From Neonectria sp. B-13 (lineage: Eukaryota > Ascomycota > Sordariomycetes > Hypocreales > Nectriaceae), in contig NOKP01000023.1 in the NCBI GenBank assembly GCA_002682825.1, positions 744,001-808,000 on the forward strand: a stretch of 64,000 bases of DNA, given 5' to 3'. Both the position numbers and the translations under genes were made by a program. This document shows, in pieces, positions 22,896 to 36,134 of the stretch. The notes under the pieces were generated by a model. It was not told the DNA's origin, searched no databases, and saw nothing but the letters and a program-made list of their open reading frames with translations. Numbering within the stretch: position 1 is the first letter of the stretch; each line of letters opens with the position of its first letter.

Positions 22896-24455
22896 TGACG
22901 ATGACAACGACGATGACGACGATGGTGGCGCGAGAGAAGTTTACGATGTGGATGAGGGTGACGAAGAATGGAGATGTTGATAAGCGACACGAGCGTGCAG
23001 TATATATTGGTTTGATAGCTCTATTGTGTTTTCGCGAGATGCTTTGATTGGAGGAAGAGGTGGGCTTTTCGGGGTATCTGTATAATAAGTCGCGAACCTT
23101 GTTGGCATTGTAGAGGTGACAAAACAGGCAGACAAATAGAGCAAATGCCAATGGTTGACCGCTTCAAGGTAGTCGAAACTGATAGAGTAATGGCAATGGC
23201 GAAACCCACATGGGCTCGGAGGCTCATCGGTGAGCAAAATAAGCCCGGGTTTCAATCTCCACCCGCCAGATAAATCTCCGAGATAGGCCTGATCGGAGAA
23301 ACCTTCTTTTAGTTCCTTGAGTTTACGGGGCATTGGTGATGCGAGATGCTAGTAGTGAGGCGCTGGGACGAAATGCCACAACGTAGACTCCGGAGACTAG
23401 ACTATGTGATAGTACTTGATACGCAGCTGGGCAGTAAGTAGAACCTATCTCGCTACAACTTGCTTCAAGGATACTTGGGGTGCGCGGGAGAGCGGAACGG
23501 CATGGCAACGGCAATGGTAATGGCAATGGCGGGCAAATCGCGTTCCGCAAACGAACCACACGAGATGGACGAAGTCAGGCCAGACGGGTTGCACTCATAC
23601 GAATATATCGCGAGAAATAGGAGAGTTGCGCCTCTATGCGCCTGTAGCCGGAGTGCGTGCGCTCGTGCAAGGTCTGCCGGGTGTGGCACCTGCATGGCAT
23701 GTGCATAATTAATTACTTTACTTCGCTTGTTGCTCGTCGTCGTTTGTCCCATTCTCGTCTGGATACAACGTTGGAACCAGCGCAGGGGGGGCTGCAGGCT
23801 GCAGGCTGCAGGGAACAGGCCAAGCAGACCCAAAGGGGCAGGGGCTCGTCAGATGGACGATGCAGGATGCAGCGCACACGGGCCGGGCGCGACAGCTCAT
23901 CCCACTATGTCTGCTCCAGCGGGCGGATGCTGCCGGTGTTGAGAGACCAGGCGCCATCAGCGATCATGCGGTTTGTGGGCTCGCCTGATGAAGATGGTGA
24001 TCCATGTGAGTTGGGGGTGCTCTCACCAGGGGGGGCCAACGAGGACACCGCCGGTAGAAGAGCACACTGCTACCTCCGGGAGGAGAAGACGGGACGGAGT
24101 GAGGTGAGACATGAGACATGGGACAAACGGAGAGAGACGGAGCAGGTCAGTGTGTATCGGAGCTGCCAAGCTACACCAGCTACACAAGCTTCCACGTGCA
24201 TGAGGAACCGGCCTGATCATCATGGATTCCCTGGGCATCAACCCGAAAATGTCAGTCATCGGTTCAGGCCTGGATGGATCATGGCCACGAACCCTGAGTT
24301 CCCTCGCTAGTCGCTAGCTACAGTAGCTCCCATCGAGAAGAGCCCACCGAAGGCATCCACAGTTTCCACACTGCAACAACACGTCCGGACAGTAAGGTAA
24401 GAGGCTGATAAGATATCAAGTACCAAGAGCCTAAGATGTCCGGGCGTGCGTGCCC

Positions 24456-24474
24456 GTGTGTGTGTGTGTGTGTG
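24456..24474. repeat. (GT)n microsatellite
   Basis: An uninterrupted GT dinucleotide run of 19 bases in the creC-creD gap. Confidence 0.9.
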
Positions 24475-26253
24475 AAATCTACTGCCGAGCCCGGTTCCCG
24501 TTGGTAACTGCAGCCGCCCGCCCAGCCCACCACCACGCGGCGACAGGTGGAGCGTCCAGCTGCGACAGGGCTGAGCGGCTTTTGCTCACCGACGAAACGG
24601 CCCCATCTATTCGTACAAAGTCCTGACCCATCCTACTATCTAAGTCCCATGTATTTGTCGGCGGGGGGACGAGGCATAAAAAGTTCGATTTGCGAAAATG
24701 TAACTAGTCACTCGGGAAATAGGGTGAAACCAGGAACCTCATGTGTAACCTGAGGTGACAATGCGGATCTGTAAAACGAGTCGCTTGGTCAAGAAGCCGA
24801 GGCGTCGCCGTCGGACCTCCGGATCTGGGCCGAGAGACTGCCGGGCCGGACTTGCAAAACGCGTGCGGCGGCACCGCCCATTGCCCACGTGCTGGGACTC
24901 AGAAGGCAAAGGCAAAGCCCATGCGTAACGCCGGTAGCACAGCAGAAAACTGTGCGCAATTCGTGCTCGGTAACCGAGACACTTTAAAGGAGCCATTACT
25001 TAATTTCCTCGAGGAAGCACTGCGGCTCAATGCGCGGGAGGAGGGGCGCTTGGCAGGGCGTTCGGAGGGGTTTGTGGCGACGCCACCAGCGATGCAATCG
25101 AGCCCTTCTTTGCCTCATTCCACGGGAATAACACGCTTTGAGATTGGGCAAAAAGGGAACGCCCCCAAGGAGCCAAGCCGCCGCAAGAGGGTTTTAGCAA
25201 TGAAATCATACACCTCCCCCCGATGGATTTACGACTGGAATTCGGGACAGAGCAAGGCTGGCGGATAAAAGAAAAGACGGCAAAGGGAACAAAGAAAAAG
25301 AACAAAGGCTTGCCAAGAGCTACACCAGCAATGTTTCATGGGATCGGTCTGGTTTGCGCAATGTATGCTTGGCGCAATTGAGTTAGTTCGAAATGGCATC
25401 ATCGTATCAGGGTCCATGACATCGACAGGCCAGGACCGGCCGTTCGCCCATCTCGGTGCTTTCTTACAGCGAGACCGGCGGGTGGTGGGCTCGGACCGCG
25501 GGCGTTGATCTTTGGATAGATGAATCATGGATGCGACATAGAACAAGGTGAAGGCGAAAAACGAGACGGAGAAAAAAACAGCCATAATCCCTGGAGTCAC
25601 CTTTGAATTGGGGATCGGGCAAAAGCGAAAATCACCTCGGAATCCCTGCTTTGACTTGCAGAGCCAGGGCCCGGAACAGGTTCGCCCCGGCGGCTTGACG
25701 TCGCGATTTGCCCGGTTAAATGTTCTACTGCCCGCCCTGGCTTCGCGGGCGGGCGGTGGTCCATGGGATTTGATTTTCTCGCGACGACTCCCTCCAGGGC
25801 AATCACTGAGGTTCCAGGTCCAGGTCCAGCCTCCAGGGGTCGGGCCAGCCGCCTGTTGACTTTGGGGAGGCTTGGGCTTGGCTTTTGGCTGATAGGCCCG
25901 GTGGACAGTCGCTTGCGGCGTGTGTTGCGTGTGCGTGCGGGAGGGGCGTGTTTCTGTCTTTGTCTTTGTCTGCTGTATGTCTCTGGGCGGGTGGTTCCTT
26001 AGGATAACGGCGGACTGCAGTTGGTGGTGTTGGTTGCTGATGGGATGCGCTGCTAATCTAGTCTAGTCCATGGCTGCCCTGCAGCAGCATCGCCATCGTC
26101 AGTATGAGCAGCATCTGCAGAAGAATCAATATCAAACGTCGCCAGCACTGCCCAGGGAGCAGCTGCATTCGCTTCCGCACTCGTTCGGCTGACCCGAATG
26201 AGCATGACGGATCATATCACGGAGTCTATCCAAGGGGCGTGCAGCTGGTCGAT

Positions 26254-26297
26254 TGTGTGTGTGTGTGTCTGACTGTCTGTGTCTGTGTGTGTGTGTG
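26254..26297. repeat. interrupted (GT)n microsatellite
   Basis: Two GT runs, 26254-26268 and 26284-26297, separated by a short CTGACTGTCT segment. Confidence 0.85.
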
Positions 26298-29200
26298 CGT
26301 CGTGCCGCTTTCTGGGTCGCCTGGCAGGCCTAACAATAGCCCAAGCCTATCCGATCCTATCCTATCCATCCGATCCGTATGTCAAAGCCACATCTAAAAA
26401 AGACGGCGGTACAACAAAATGAAAATTGGCGGGCGGCTGGGCGGGTTCCTCAGATAAGCACGTCTGCGCTCTATGGGTTGGTTGACCAAGATATCCCAAG
26501 GGCTGGCGGCAGGGGCTACGCCTAGCTCAGGCAGCCCAAGTCACCGAGCTAGGGCCAAGTCGGAGCCGCAGGCGAGGGGGAAGCCATCGTGAGGATGAGG
26601 CCGAGAAGGGCGAAAGGGGGTCAAGGTGGGAGGGGCTGCGGCCAGGTATTCGCTATCAGGGACGGTGGATGCTTTTGGTCGCCGTCGGTGTGCGCCCAAC
26701 GGGACGACGAGAAGTCGCTCACTGCTGCACCCAAAACGGGAATTCCAGACTTTCCTTTCTGGCCTTTTTGCGCCCGCGGGCGTGGTGAGGCGAGGTGATG
26801 GACCCGACGGGACCCACGGCGAGGGCGGGCCCGGTGGACACCGATACGGCAACGGGCTCAAGGGCTCTATCTGGCCGTCCTGTCATCGGAGGCGTGGGCG
26901 GGGGTACGTACCGTGGATGTGTGTTGTACGGGCTGCCTTGCGCCTTCGGTTTGCTCTACCCTGCGATGCGTGTGAGGACTGCGCTTGCGTTGCGTGAGTG
27001 CATGCGTTGCTTGCGCTTGCTGAGGTGCGTGGGCGTAGGCGTGGGAGCTGGAGCGTGGGGGTTTTGGGGGCTTGAAAGTATTCGAGAGACACTCTGGCAG
27101 TGCACTATTCGTACGAGGATTCACTCCATTGGGTCGGACCTCATAGTCCGTAGAGAAGGCTCCGTTGTGTTCCTGCTGTTTCATCTAACCGACTGCTTGA
27201 ATGGTTTGAGCACCTTGGGAGGGAAACAGTGGAAAGCAGCTGTGGATAACTTCTTAGTCGACCCTTGACCATCGAACGACTCACGGTTGATACAGATTCA
27301 GAGGCATTGCAAGTCAGATCAGTACTGTAAGAACAAAGGCTCTGGGTCCTTAGTAAACTTACACTGAGGTGAGATGTACCTTACTCGGGAATACCCCTCC
27401 GTGCCCGTGAGGCTTGCTGTTCTCAGCAGCTTCCAAATTCCAGTGGATTTTCCTTTCTCTCATGCCACACCTCTCCCGTCATGCATCTTCGTTTCTTTGC
27501 ACTCCCTTCTCCCCCTTGAACCCTGAACAAAAGAAGCCCTGGCGCCCCCTTCCTTCTCGGCGTCCCTCCACTGCGCCAGCGCCAAAAACGCCCCCTCCAA
27601 CCAGCCGGTGCGTTGCTGCAGGATGGTCGCCAGGAGGGGAAAGCTTCCATCGGGCTTCGATAGCACGATTCGCGGTGACTCGCGCCCTGGGCCCTGCGCA
27701 GCCACAAGTGACACGGCGTCGCCGCCCCACCTGCACCCACCACCATCGCTACCCTGCTTGGCAGTGCCTGTTTCTGCGAGTCCGTGTGTCTGTGTGTTTT
27801 TTATGTCGAACCGACAACTGGCTGGCTGGCTGGCTTTCGTGATTCCATCAATCTTGTGGTGCCCGTTTTTCGTGCCCTTGAATGCCCTCTGATGCCCACT
27901 CAAAAGCCCACCGGCGCCTGGCACTTCGGCAACTCTGCTCCACCCAAGCTTGCTGCTAGGCCGAACTGCTTGCCAGGTTGGCACAGTCACTCCCGAGCCC
28001 CGATGGGCATTCTGCGTCCCTCCCGACTTTGGCTTCTCGGCGCAATCCAGAAATCCAAACTTGGCGGCACGTTCCACCTTAAGGGAAAGTCGATGGACAA
28101 GAGACTCCTCTTCCCGTCGTCCATGGCGGCTGGCTTGGTCTCTGCTAGTAGCTTCGCCTCCGGCACCTCCATGGTCCTGGAGTAACAAAGCATCATTGCA
28201 GCCGGCCGGCCGGCAAGCAAACCCCCAAAGCTCCGTTGGTCCTGGGTAGGAATGTCCAGGCAGGTAACCTAGGGAAAAGCAATGCTGTACTTCCGTGCAT
28301 GGCATTTGGGGTGAACCATGGACATGACTCCACGACGTCGATCTGGCTTGCTGTAGAGTGTCAGGAGGACTGCCTTGTGGCCAGAAGAGGCTTGGGGTGG
28401 GCGTGTTGCATGTTGCATGTTCTTGCATGGAAACGGGAATAGGCTGTGACTTGCGAGGAGCGAAGCCTGCACTCCCCCTCCCCTCCTCTCTTGGATCAAT
28501 CTTCGGTCTCCAGCCCAGTGCTGAAAACTGAAGTGAACCCACCTGGTTGGAGAGAGTTATTGCCGACGCCAATCGCGCCCTGGTTGGATATCCGTCTCGT
28601 CCATCTTGTCTCTTTTCGCGACCTGGATTTGATTTGTTTTACGAATACCACAGTACTTCGTACGTCAGGAGTACTACTGTACGTACAAGTGACCCACGGC
28701 AAGCAAGGTGCCTTATCAGCAAGACCCTCTTTATATATTTTTGTCCACCATCAGCCATCTCAGCAGCCGTCCGCCATCCACCATCCGTCATCATCAGCCG
28801 GCCCATCTGATTCACCATCGGGTCCCACCTGCGCCGCTTTTCTGATCTCTCGCCTCCGGAGGCCCTGGTCGCACGCAGGGCCCTTGTAGCTCGCGACTGG
28901 TAAACTTGCTGGTTGTTGACGGCGGCTTGCGACAGGCGGAGACTGGACTGACTGGACTGACTGACTGCCCACACCCTGCTGTGTCTTCAGCGGCGGCCAC
29001 TGACCTCACCTTGCCCCCACCACCCGTCCGCCATAGACGCACACCAGAGACGTCCCGGGCACACGCCAGACACACTCTTGGCTCGGCGGGACACACCAGA
29101 AGAGAGGCACAGACATCCCGCCCGCCGCCGCCGACGCCGCCGACTGTCGACTGTCGACTCGTGCGTCGTGTCGTGCGTGTCGTCGTCGTGGGATGCCATT

Positions 29201-29334
29201 GTCCGTTAAAACCGTCCCGGCCCTCCCCCAACTTTTCCGCATCCCCCTTGGCCCTTTTTCTTGGATGCGACCCGGCCATCTTCATCCTCATCCTTCCTCT
29301 TCCACCTCTCACCACCTCCCCCAAACCCCCCACC

Positions 29335-31331
29335 ATGCCGTCCTTTAAGCCCTTCTCATCCGTCACCGGGCGCAACTCTTACAGCCTCTTCGATATTCGG
29401 TATGTGTGCACAGCGATCCTCGGAATCCGCCAGGCCAACCTACTAATCCGCTGCGCGCGCAACAGTCTGGACAGTGATTTTATCGTCTTTCGAGGCACCG
29501 AACATGAATCTACCGGCCAGCTCCTCAAGGGCGTCCTCGTCTTGTGCTTGCAATCATCCCTGCGCATGGAAGATGTCCGCCTTCGACTAATCGGCACGCT
29601 GCGCCATTCGTATGTATCCCTAATCCGCCCTCTTCTTGGAATTAAATCCCCTTCCAGGACGATTCCTAACCAAGATTGTTTTTGTGAATAGCTGGGCTGA
29701 CCCCAGAGGAAGTGCTCCTGGCGTTTCCGGCCAAAAAGTCGACAAATCCACCACCATTCTCGAGCACCGATGGTCGCCCTTCGTCGGAACCCACGGCAAG
29801 AGCATGACTCTCCCCGCCGGCAACTATGAGTGGCCATTCGAATACATGCTTCCCGGCGACACGGCCGAGAGTGTCGAGGGCATCCCTGAAGCATCCATCA
29901 CTTACAGACTCAAGGCGACCGTAGGACGCGGCAAGCTGGCATACGACCTACACGCCTACAAGCACCTCCGAATAATCCGAACCCTGGAGCCCGGCGCTCT
30001 CGAGTTCCTCCACGCCATGAGCGTCGAGAACATCTGGCCCAACAAGGTCGACTACTCAATTGTCATCCCACAAAAGGCCGTCGTCTTTGGCGGCTCGGTA
30101 TCCATGGAAATGCGATTTACTCCTCTCTTGAAGGCGCTGGAGCTGGGAGACATTACGGCGAGACTTATGGAGGTTCGAGAGTGCTGCGTCCAGGGGCCTT
30201 CTGGTCTTAACATCAGGGAACATCGGACCGAGCGCGAAGTTGCCATGTGGAAATTCGAAGTGTCAAGAGAGGAAAACTGGCAGGACATGATTGAGGACAC
30301 CGGCCAGGAAGGCTGGGCCATGACCAAGAGGCTTGACCTGCCCAAGAGATTGCGCCAGTGCATTCAGGATCTTAACCACCATGGCATCAAGGTCCGCCAT
30401 AAGATCAAGTTGACGGTTGCGCTCTGCAATCCCGATGGCCATATCTCTGAGGTGAGAATTCCCAGGCATGGATGAAATCGGCCAGAACCAGTTATACTAA
30501 CACATCGAATTACAGCTTCGCGCCACCCTCCCCATCTCCATTTTCATCTCCCCGAACATGCCTCTAGACGAGCAAGGCGACCTCGTCGATCAATCGCCCA
30601 GTACCCCCGCCGAGCAGATCCTCGGCACTCTGGCTCCTCCCGGCTACGGCGAGCACGTGCTCGACCAACTTTACGAGGATGTCGATATGAGCGGCTTCCA
30701 GACGCCCGGAATCCAGTCCGGTGTCAGCAGTCCCTTCTACGCACAGTCGCGATCCGGATCCTCGGACAACCTGGCTGCAGCCCTGACGCATAGCCGGCCC
30801 GTGGCTCCCGCAGCGCTATCCTCGCGACTAGCGGATGTATCTCTTGATCCCTCTCAGCGAAACACATCTTATACGTCGATCGGCTCGGCTTCTGGCTTCG
30901 TTTCCCCGACTTCGGCACCCCATGGGGCAGCTCCGCGATCGGAGCCACAGTCAGGTGTTCTGACGAGGAGCAACAGCGGAGGAGACGATTCGTCGCGGAA
31001 CTCGGCCGAGCACGTCGATCTGGACCATCTGGATCCCGACGAGTTCTTTGAGTTGAACAAGGTCCCCAGCTACCAGACGGCGGTCCGAACCCCGGCGCGG
31101 TCCCGTGCCCAGTCCGGCAGCGTGCCGCTACCCGATTACCAGACGGCGCTGAGCGCTCCCCGGACCCCTCCCGCGGCAGATATCGTTACGGATCCTCTTG
31201 GGACCATCTCGGAGGACCAGGCAGGCGAGGATCACGTTCACCAGGTTCACCATGTCTCAAGGCCGACCAGCCTGCTGGGCCGTTCCTACACAGACGATGC
31301 CGCGAACCACAGGAGGATGTACGTCGTTTGA
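29335..31331 (+). CDS. creD: arrestin-like ubiquitin ligase adaptor CreD
   Basis: Exons 29335-29399, 29466-29609, 29692-30451 and 30516-31331 give 594 residues. Introns are 66, 82 and 64 bp with CTAAT, CCTAAC and ACTAAC branch points. The arrestin fold is visible as LDSDFIVFRGTEHES, the N-terminal sandwich (GNYEWPFEYMLPGD) and the C-terminal part with IVIPQKAVVFGGSVSMEMRF and VRHKIKLTVALCNPDGHISELRATLPI. The tail carries PY-type motifs for WW domains of Rsp5/HulA HECT ligases: PPGY at 364-367, VPSY at 506-509 and LPDY at 528-531, separated by Ser-rich disordered sequence. In Aspergillus CreD binds HulA and acts opposite CreB/CreC in carbon repression and transporter turnover. Its position next to creC is striking. 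Confidence 0.93.
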
Positions 31332-33254
31332 AAACATCGAATGGTCTATCAAATCTCTAGGGACGGGCTATTGAATGGCGATGAGACGAAGTGCCAACAT
31401 TTTTTATTTTGTTTATGTTTTTTTATTTATTACGGCGGCAGTTGGAGGCAACACTGCACAAACAATCAAGTGAAGCGATATTTTTGGACATGGGCGGCGT
31501 TTGAGGAACAAACTGGGACCCCAAGCGGGGAATTTTCTTGTTTCGTCTTTTGGGCATGATAGACTGGGTGCAAACAAGGGCTGATTTCGGAGCGAAAGTC
31601 ATGAAGAAAGGGTGAATGGGCGAAAGGGTGCAGGAGAACCAGAACCAGACACGATACGAACAAGCACGCATGAGACAGAGAATCACGGGTGGCACGTTCC
31701 TTGTACAGTAGTTGTACGGTAATACCCCATAGCGTACTGATACGTAAGTACTTAGCGAAGTACGTATCACGCAAGGGAAGACATTGGGTATTTAACACGC
31801 TCTGAGCCCTTGATACATAAGTTACCTGCCTATGTGTGGATTGTCGTGAAATCATGCATCAAGTGCACGTTATGTCAAAGGCCGCAACGAGGGAGGCTCA
31901 TAAGCTCGGGCCTTGGCCGTATCCGAGCTTCGCACTCACATCCGCACGGTGATGGTGGAAGGGAGGGATGCATGGGGGATGGTGCATGATCTGAGCCCAC
32001 CATTTCCAGAAGACGCATTTCCTAGTATTCCCGAATGCCACAGGCTGGGAACGCGCGGGGTGGCGTGGTTCTGGTTCCGCGGTGGTGTGGTATACCTGCG
32101 AAACGTCACATTTGGTTGCCTCCAAGAGGAGAACCCGGCAGTGACGAAAGCTGCCGAATGGGACTCTGGAGCTACAACGAAGGGTTTTGTTTGTTTGGTC
32201 GAGCGGGGTGGGTTATCGATCCTCGTGGTGTTTTCTCTCTGTCTTAACTACACTCAACAAGTGGACTAGAACGGAGAGAAGCGGCCCTTACCTTTAGTGT
32301 GGCACAAACCAAGCTAAGGGACTATTGACGTCACGACTTGGCGGGATCGAGGTGGCGCGGGGTCTCGAAAGTCCAGTGATAGGCGTTAATAATTGTCATG
32401 ATGGGAAGCAGAAGAGAAGATGGGTGGTGGTGTTGATGATGATGATGAATGGGGTGAAGCATTCCATGTCCAGCTTGGCCAAGTCATCTCGGGATTGGTC
32501 AAGATCTCAAGGCTGGTCAAAGCATTTCGAGGTTGTTAGATCATGTCAACGTGGGTGGCATCGTGGAGCGAGGAGTCTTGGCTCAGCTGGACAGGGCGGA
32601 GGGACACCCACCAAACCAATCAATCAATCAACAGTCTTGGGTATGATGGTGCTTGGTGCTTGTGCCCCATGCCTGTGCTCGTGGACCCTTCCTTGTCTTG
32701 GCAAATGGAGTGGTGAATGCTACTAGTCTAATATGGGCTCATTTAGAGTATGTACGGTAGTTAGGTCCCAAGCTGCTCGCCCAGGATTGGGTATTGGTGG
32801 TCAGGACTCAAGAAGTCTTGTCTCTCAATGGCCGAGTCGTGCTGAATCCGCATCGAGCCACATCGTCACCGACTGGACCGGAATCTCCACAAGGGTTCAG
32901 AGGCCAACAGCCAGCACCACCGTCGGCATCTGTTTCTTCCGCCCTCTCCCCATCATCGTGCCTCCTCGAAAACGTCATCGCACCCTTCTGTGACTTGTCT
33001 TGCCGTCGTCTTGTCTTATTAGGTTGCTGCTGAGGCATATCCGTGTATAAGTTATCTGTTTCCACCTTCCGCCCCTGGCCCAACAAAGAGCTCCCCCCTG
33101 CGAGACTTTTAGATACCCCTCTTCCGCTATTTGAGCTCCCCCCTGCCAAGCTCTGGTTGACAACTAATTTCATCCTTTCTTCCCACTTCACCGCTTTACT
33201 CTCGTGCAAGCGCATCTTGATTCCCGACAAGACTCCAACAAAATAATCGTCAAC
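31332..33254. other. intergenic region between creD and the Slm1-like gene
   Basis: No gene is supported. The first part, with T-rich runs near 31401-31430, is likely creD 3' UTR. The last 300 bp are CT-rich leader of the next gene. A frame at 31913-32269 has no recognisable features. Confidence 0.5.
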
Positions 33255-34899
33255 ATGGCTACTGCCGTCACGCCCACCACATCGGCCCTGCCCTCGAGGG
33301 CCACCACTGGCCTGAGCGAAGAAGCTGTCTCCGAGGTGGACCCTTCCACTGTAGGTGGCCGTTCCCGAGCCACATGAAGCGATGCGAATGCAGGCGAAAC
33401 GCCCCAGGACAACGGGTTTGCTGACAGAATGCGCAGACCGCCGGGCTGCTCGCGGAGCGTCTCCAGGCGTGGAAACATGCCGTCGGCTATCTAGAGGATT
33501 ACATGAAGGCCTCGGAGAAGATCCACGGTCACCAGGCCAAGGAGTACGAGAAGGTTCTCAAGGTTCGTTCGACCCGGACAGCGCTCCCAGTCCCGAAGGC
33601 TGTAGATCCAGAGGAGGGAGCAAGACGAGAAGAAGAAGAATTAGAAGAATTACCGGAGACTGACATTGACACCTCGTTTCATAGGCCATCTCCAATCCCC
33701 TCAAGGAGGGCCACCATTTCGACCAGAGCCTAGGCGGCGTTGCCGGATTCTTCGAGAACCTGCGCTCCAACACTCAGGCTATGATCAACACCAATATCGA
33801 GACCGAGAAGAGCATCAAGGGCTCCGTTCTACCCATTCTCGAACGCCTACACAAGGAGATTAAGCACAAGGCCAAGGAGCTGGCCCACGGTGTGCAGAAG
33901 GGCGCCAAGGAGATCGAAAAGGCCCGCAACACCACACAGAAGCACATTGAGCTGCTCGGCCAGCAAAGCGCCGCCTTTGATTCCACCGGTGGACACCTCA
34001 ACGGCCACGACGACCCATACGTTATCAGACGTGGTGTCCTGCACCGTCTAAGCACCCAGGTCATTGCTGAGAACAACCACCGCAACGATCTCCTTGCCGT
34101 GCAGATCAACTCCGCGACGTTCGAGGCCCATGTTATCGAAGTCATCCAGCAGGCCATGGAGGCCTTCACCCAGTTGGCTGGTGGACAGGGCGAGAGGATT
34201 CGCGCTCTGCACACAGACATGCTTGGCGCAGTCCAGCGCGTCACTCCCGACTTTGAGTGGAATCACTTCCAGGCCCGCAGTGCAGATCGTCTCGTCAGTG
34301 CCGACGAGCCTCCCCGCTCGGTGGAAGCGGTGGTGTTCCCCAACATGGATCACACTGCGACCAAGCCCCTGATCGAAGGTTCTCTCGAGCGCAAGTCGCG
34401 CAACAAGCTGTCATGGGGCTACTCGACCAGCTACTACGTGGTCACTCCCTCCAAGTTCCTTCATGAGTTCAAGGACTCGGACAACACGCGCCAGGACCCC
34501 AAGCCAGAGATGTCCATCTATCTTCCCGATGCCACAGTTGGCACGCCCAATGGGGAAAAGTTCAATGTTAAGGGCAAGGACAAGGCCAAGGGATTGAGCA
34601 GCAAGCTTACGGGCTCAGCGGAACTGAGCTTCAAGGCTCACACGGCCGAAGATGCCCAGAGGTGGTTCCAGGTCATCTCGAGCGTTGCCACTGCGTCAGG
34701 CAAAGTCGACAGCTCGCCCTCGACGCCCACGTCGACGCCCACGTCGCCTATCCTCAACCACCCCACAACCTTTGGCTCCACTTCTAGCACCATCGACAAC
34801 AAGTTGACTACCCAATCCACCTTTCCAGCAGATGGCCATAGGGCTCAAGAGGCGGGGGTTACCCCAGTCGAGGCTCCCGCGTTGGAGAAGAAGGCATAG
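33255..34899 (+). CDS. Slm1/Slm2-like BAR and PH domain protein
   Basis: Exons 33255-33350, 33437-33562 and 33685-34899 give 478 residues; introns are 86 and 122 bp, the second with a GTTCGT donor. Residues about 35-290 form a long helical region of the Slm F-BAR-like type, with LAERLQAWKHAVGYLEDYM, LGGVAGFFENLRSNTQ and ELLGQQSAAFDSTGG. A PH domain follows at about 300-410 (PLIEGSLERKSRNK, SYYVVTPSKFLHEF, FKAHTAEDAQRWFQVIS). The tail is Ser/Thr/Pro-rich. Yeast Slm1/2 bind PI(4,5)P2, sit at eisosomes and carry TORC2 signals to actin and sphingolipid synthesis. The first acceptor could also be 9 nt upstream, in frame, adding Asn-Ala-Gln. Confidence 0.9.
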
Positions 34900-35137
34900 A
34901 CAGCCTGACTCGATAAGTGAGGCGGACGAGCGGGAGAAGGCCACCATACACGATGCGTGTATCGACGATGCACGCACGCACGCACACACAGATGTGGCAA
35001 TGAGATGCACCCCTCGCAAACGCTTACACACACCGACCGGTTTCTTGATTTGCGGAAGACGTTCCAAATCAGGGCTGACGGAGGGGGGACGGAATGAAAG
35101 CAAGCGAAAATACGATTGCGACGTGGACGATTAATAA

Positions 35138-35180
35138 TGAGGATGAGGAAGAGGAAGAGGACGAGGACGAGGAAGAGAAG
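35138..35180. repeat. polypurine GAGGAA/GACGAG tract
   Basis: About 43 bases with almost only G and A on the plus strand, just downstream of the Slm1-like gene and likely in its 3' UTR. Confidence 0.7.
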
Positions 35181-36134
35181 TGGAAAGTGTAGTTTGCATC
35201 TGATATCCCGATTGCCCAGCTGGCCAGGTTCTCCCCGTTGATTCGTGGCATGTTTTCTTATTGAAGATGACGTTGGAGTGCTTACGGCGCGCGCTGGTTG
35301 GGTTTTCTGCCGAGAGCGGCAATGAATGACAGTGCTTTGATCTGATTGATAGTAGTTTTGTTCCCCGCGTTTTGCACTATTGCCGTGTTATTTGAATCTA
35401 CGAAACATGATTCTTACCATTGTTACCGCCTACCTGCTTTAGTTTCCCAATGTGCATCCACCCAGCTTGGATACCGGTTTATAGTGTATCACGCCTCAGG
35501 TAAGTTGCCAATCAATTCCCTCCACGATGGTTTCTGTTCATCTTTCCACAAGGGTTACGACGACGCGCAGGGGAAAATGTGAGGCGGAAACTCGCCCGGG
35601 AACGCATCCACGACACGGAGCTAACCAGAGACGCGGCAGGAAGAGGGGAAGGGGGGAAGGGAAACCGGGAGAGTACTGGGCGATCCAACTGCGTGAGCCA
35701 TGATTGGCGATTCCTGACGGCCAACTTCTAAGTGGTTTGCGTCCTCGCGCCGGGGCTGGACTGGGAGAGCGGCTCCTTCCGTAGTGGCTTCGTGGTGGCT
35801 TGTGGTCCTGGAGTCGAAAGGAGGTCCAGAAGCCAAGGTCGCAGGCCGTTGTTTGGGGAGCTATTTCGGGCCAGTGGTGGCTTGAGCTGGGCGGGTGATT
35901 GTCGAGTAAGACATGCTTATCGGGCTGGGTGGGAGGGCAGCCGGTTGGAGCCTTGGGCGGCGGTTGAGCACGACAATGGCCATCCGGCTGCGGGCGAGGC
36001 GGCAGCAGTAGCATGGCCGCCACCAACAACAACCAGCACAATGGAGAATACAATGGAGGATACAGGCACCCGCGGCTTTGGGGCTTTGGGCAGCATCTAA
36101 TTGATGCAAGCCAAGGGGCTTGGAGGGAGACAGG

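Larger units (their letters stand above)
22896..29334. other. 6.4 kb gene-poor region between creC and creD
   Basis: No gene with recognisable protein features was found in 6.4 kb, by far the longest gap here. It has GT microsatellites at 24456-24474, 26254-26268 and 26284-26297, a GCTGCAG triplicate at 23791-23813 and several GC-rich islands. A minus-strand frame stays open for 370 codons (27460-28572, first ATG at 28428), but its residue composition (many Cys, Trp, His, Ser) looks random. The last 600 bp, CT- and CCG-rich, are probably creD promoter and leader. It may hide a long non-coding RNA or a large regulatory region. Confidence 0.5.

Noticed and set aside
23657..24310. A 217-codon plus-strand frame as a gene
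   Set aside because: It starts at GTG, has Cys/Arg/His-rich random composition and no splice or family support.
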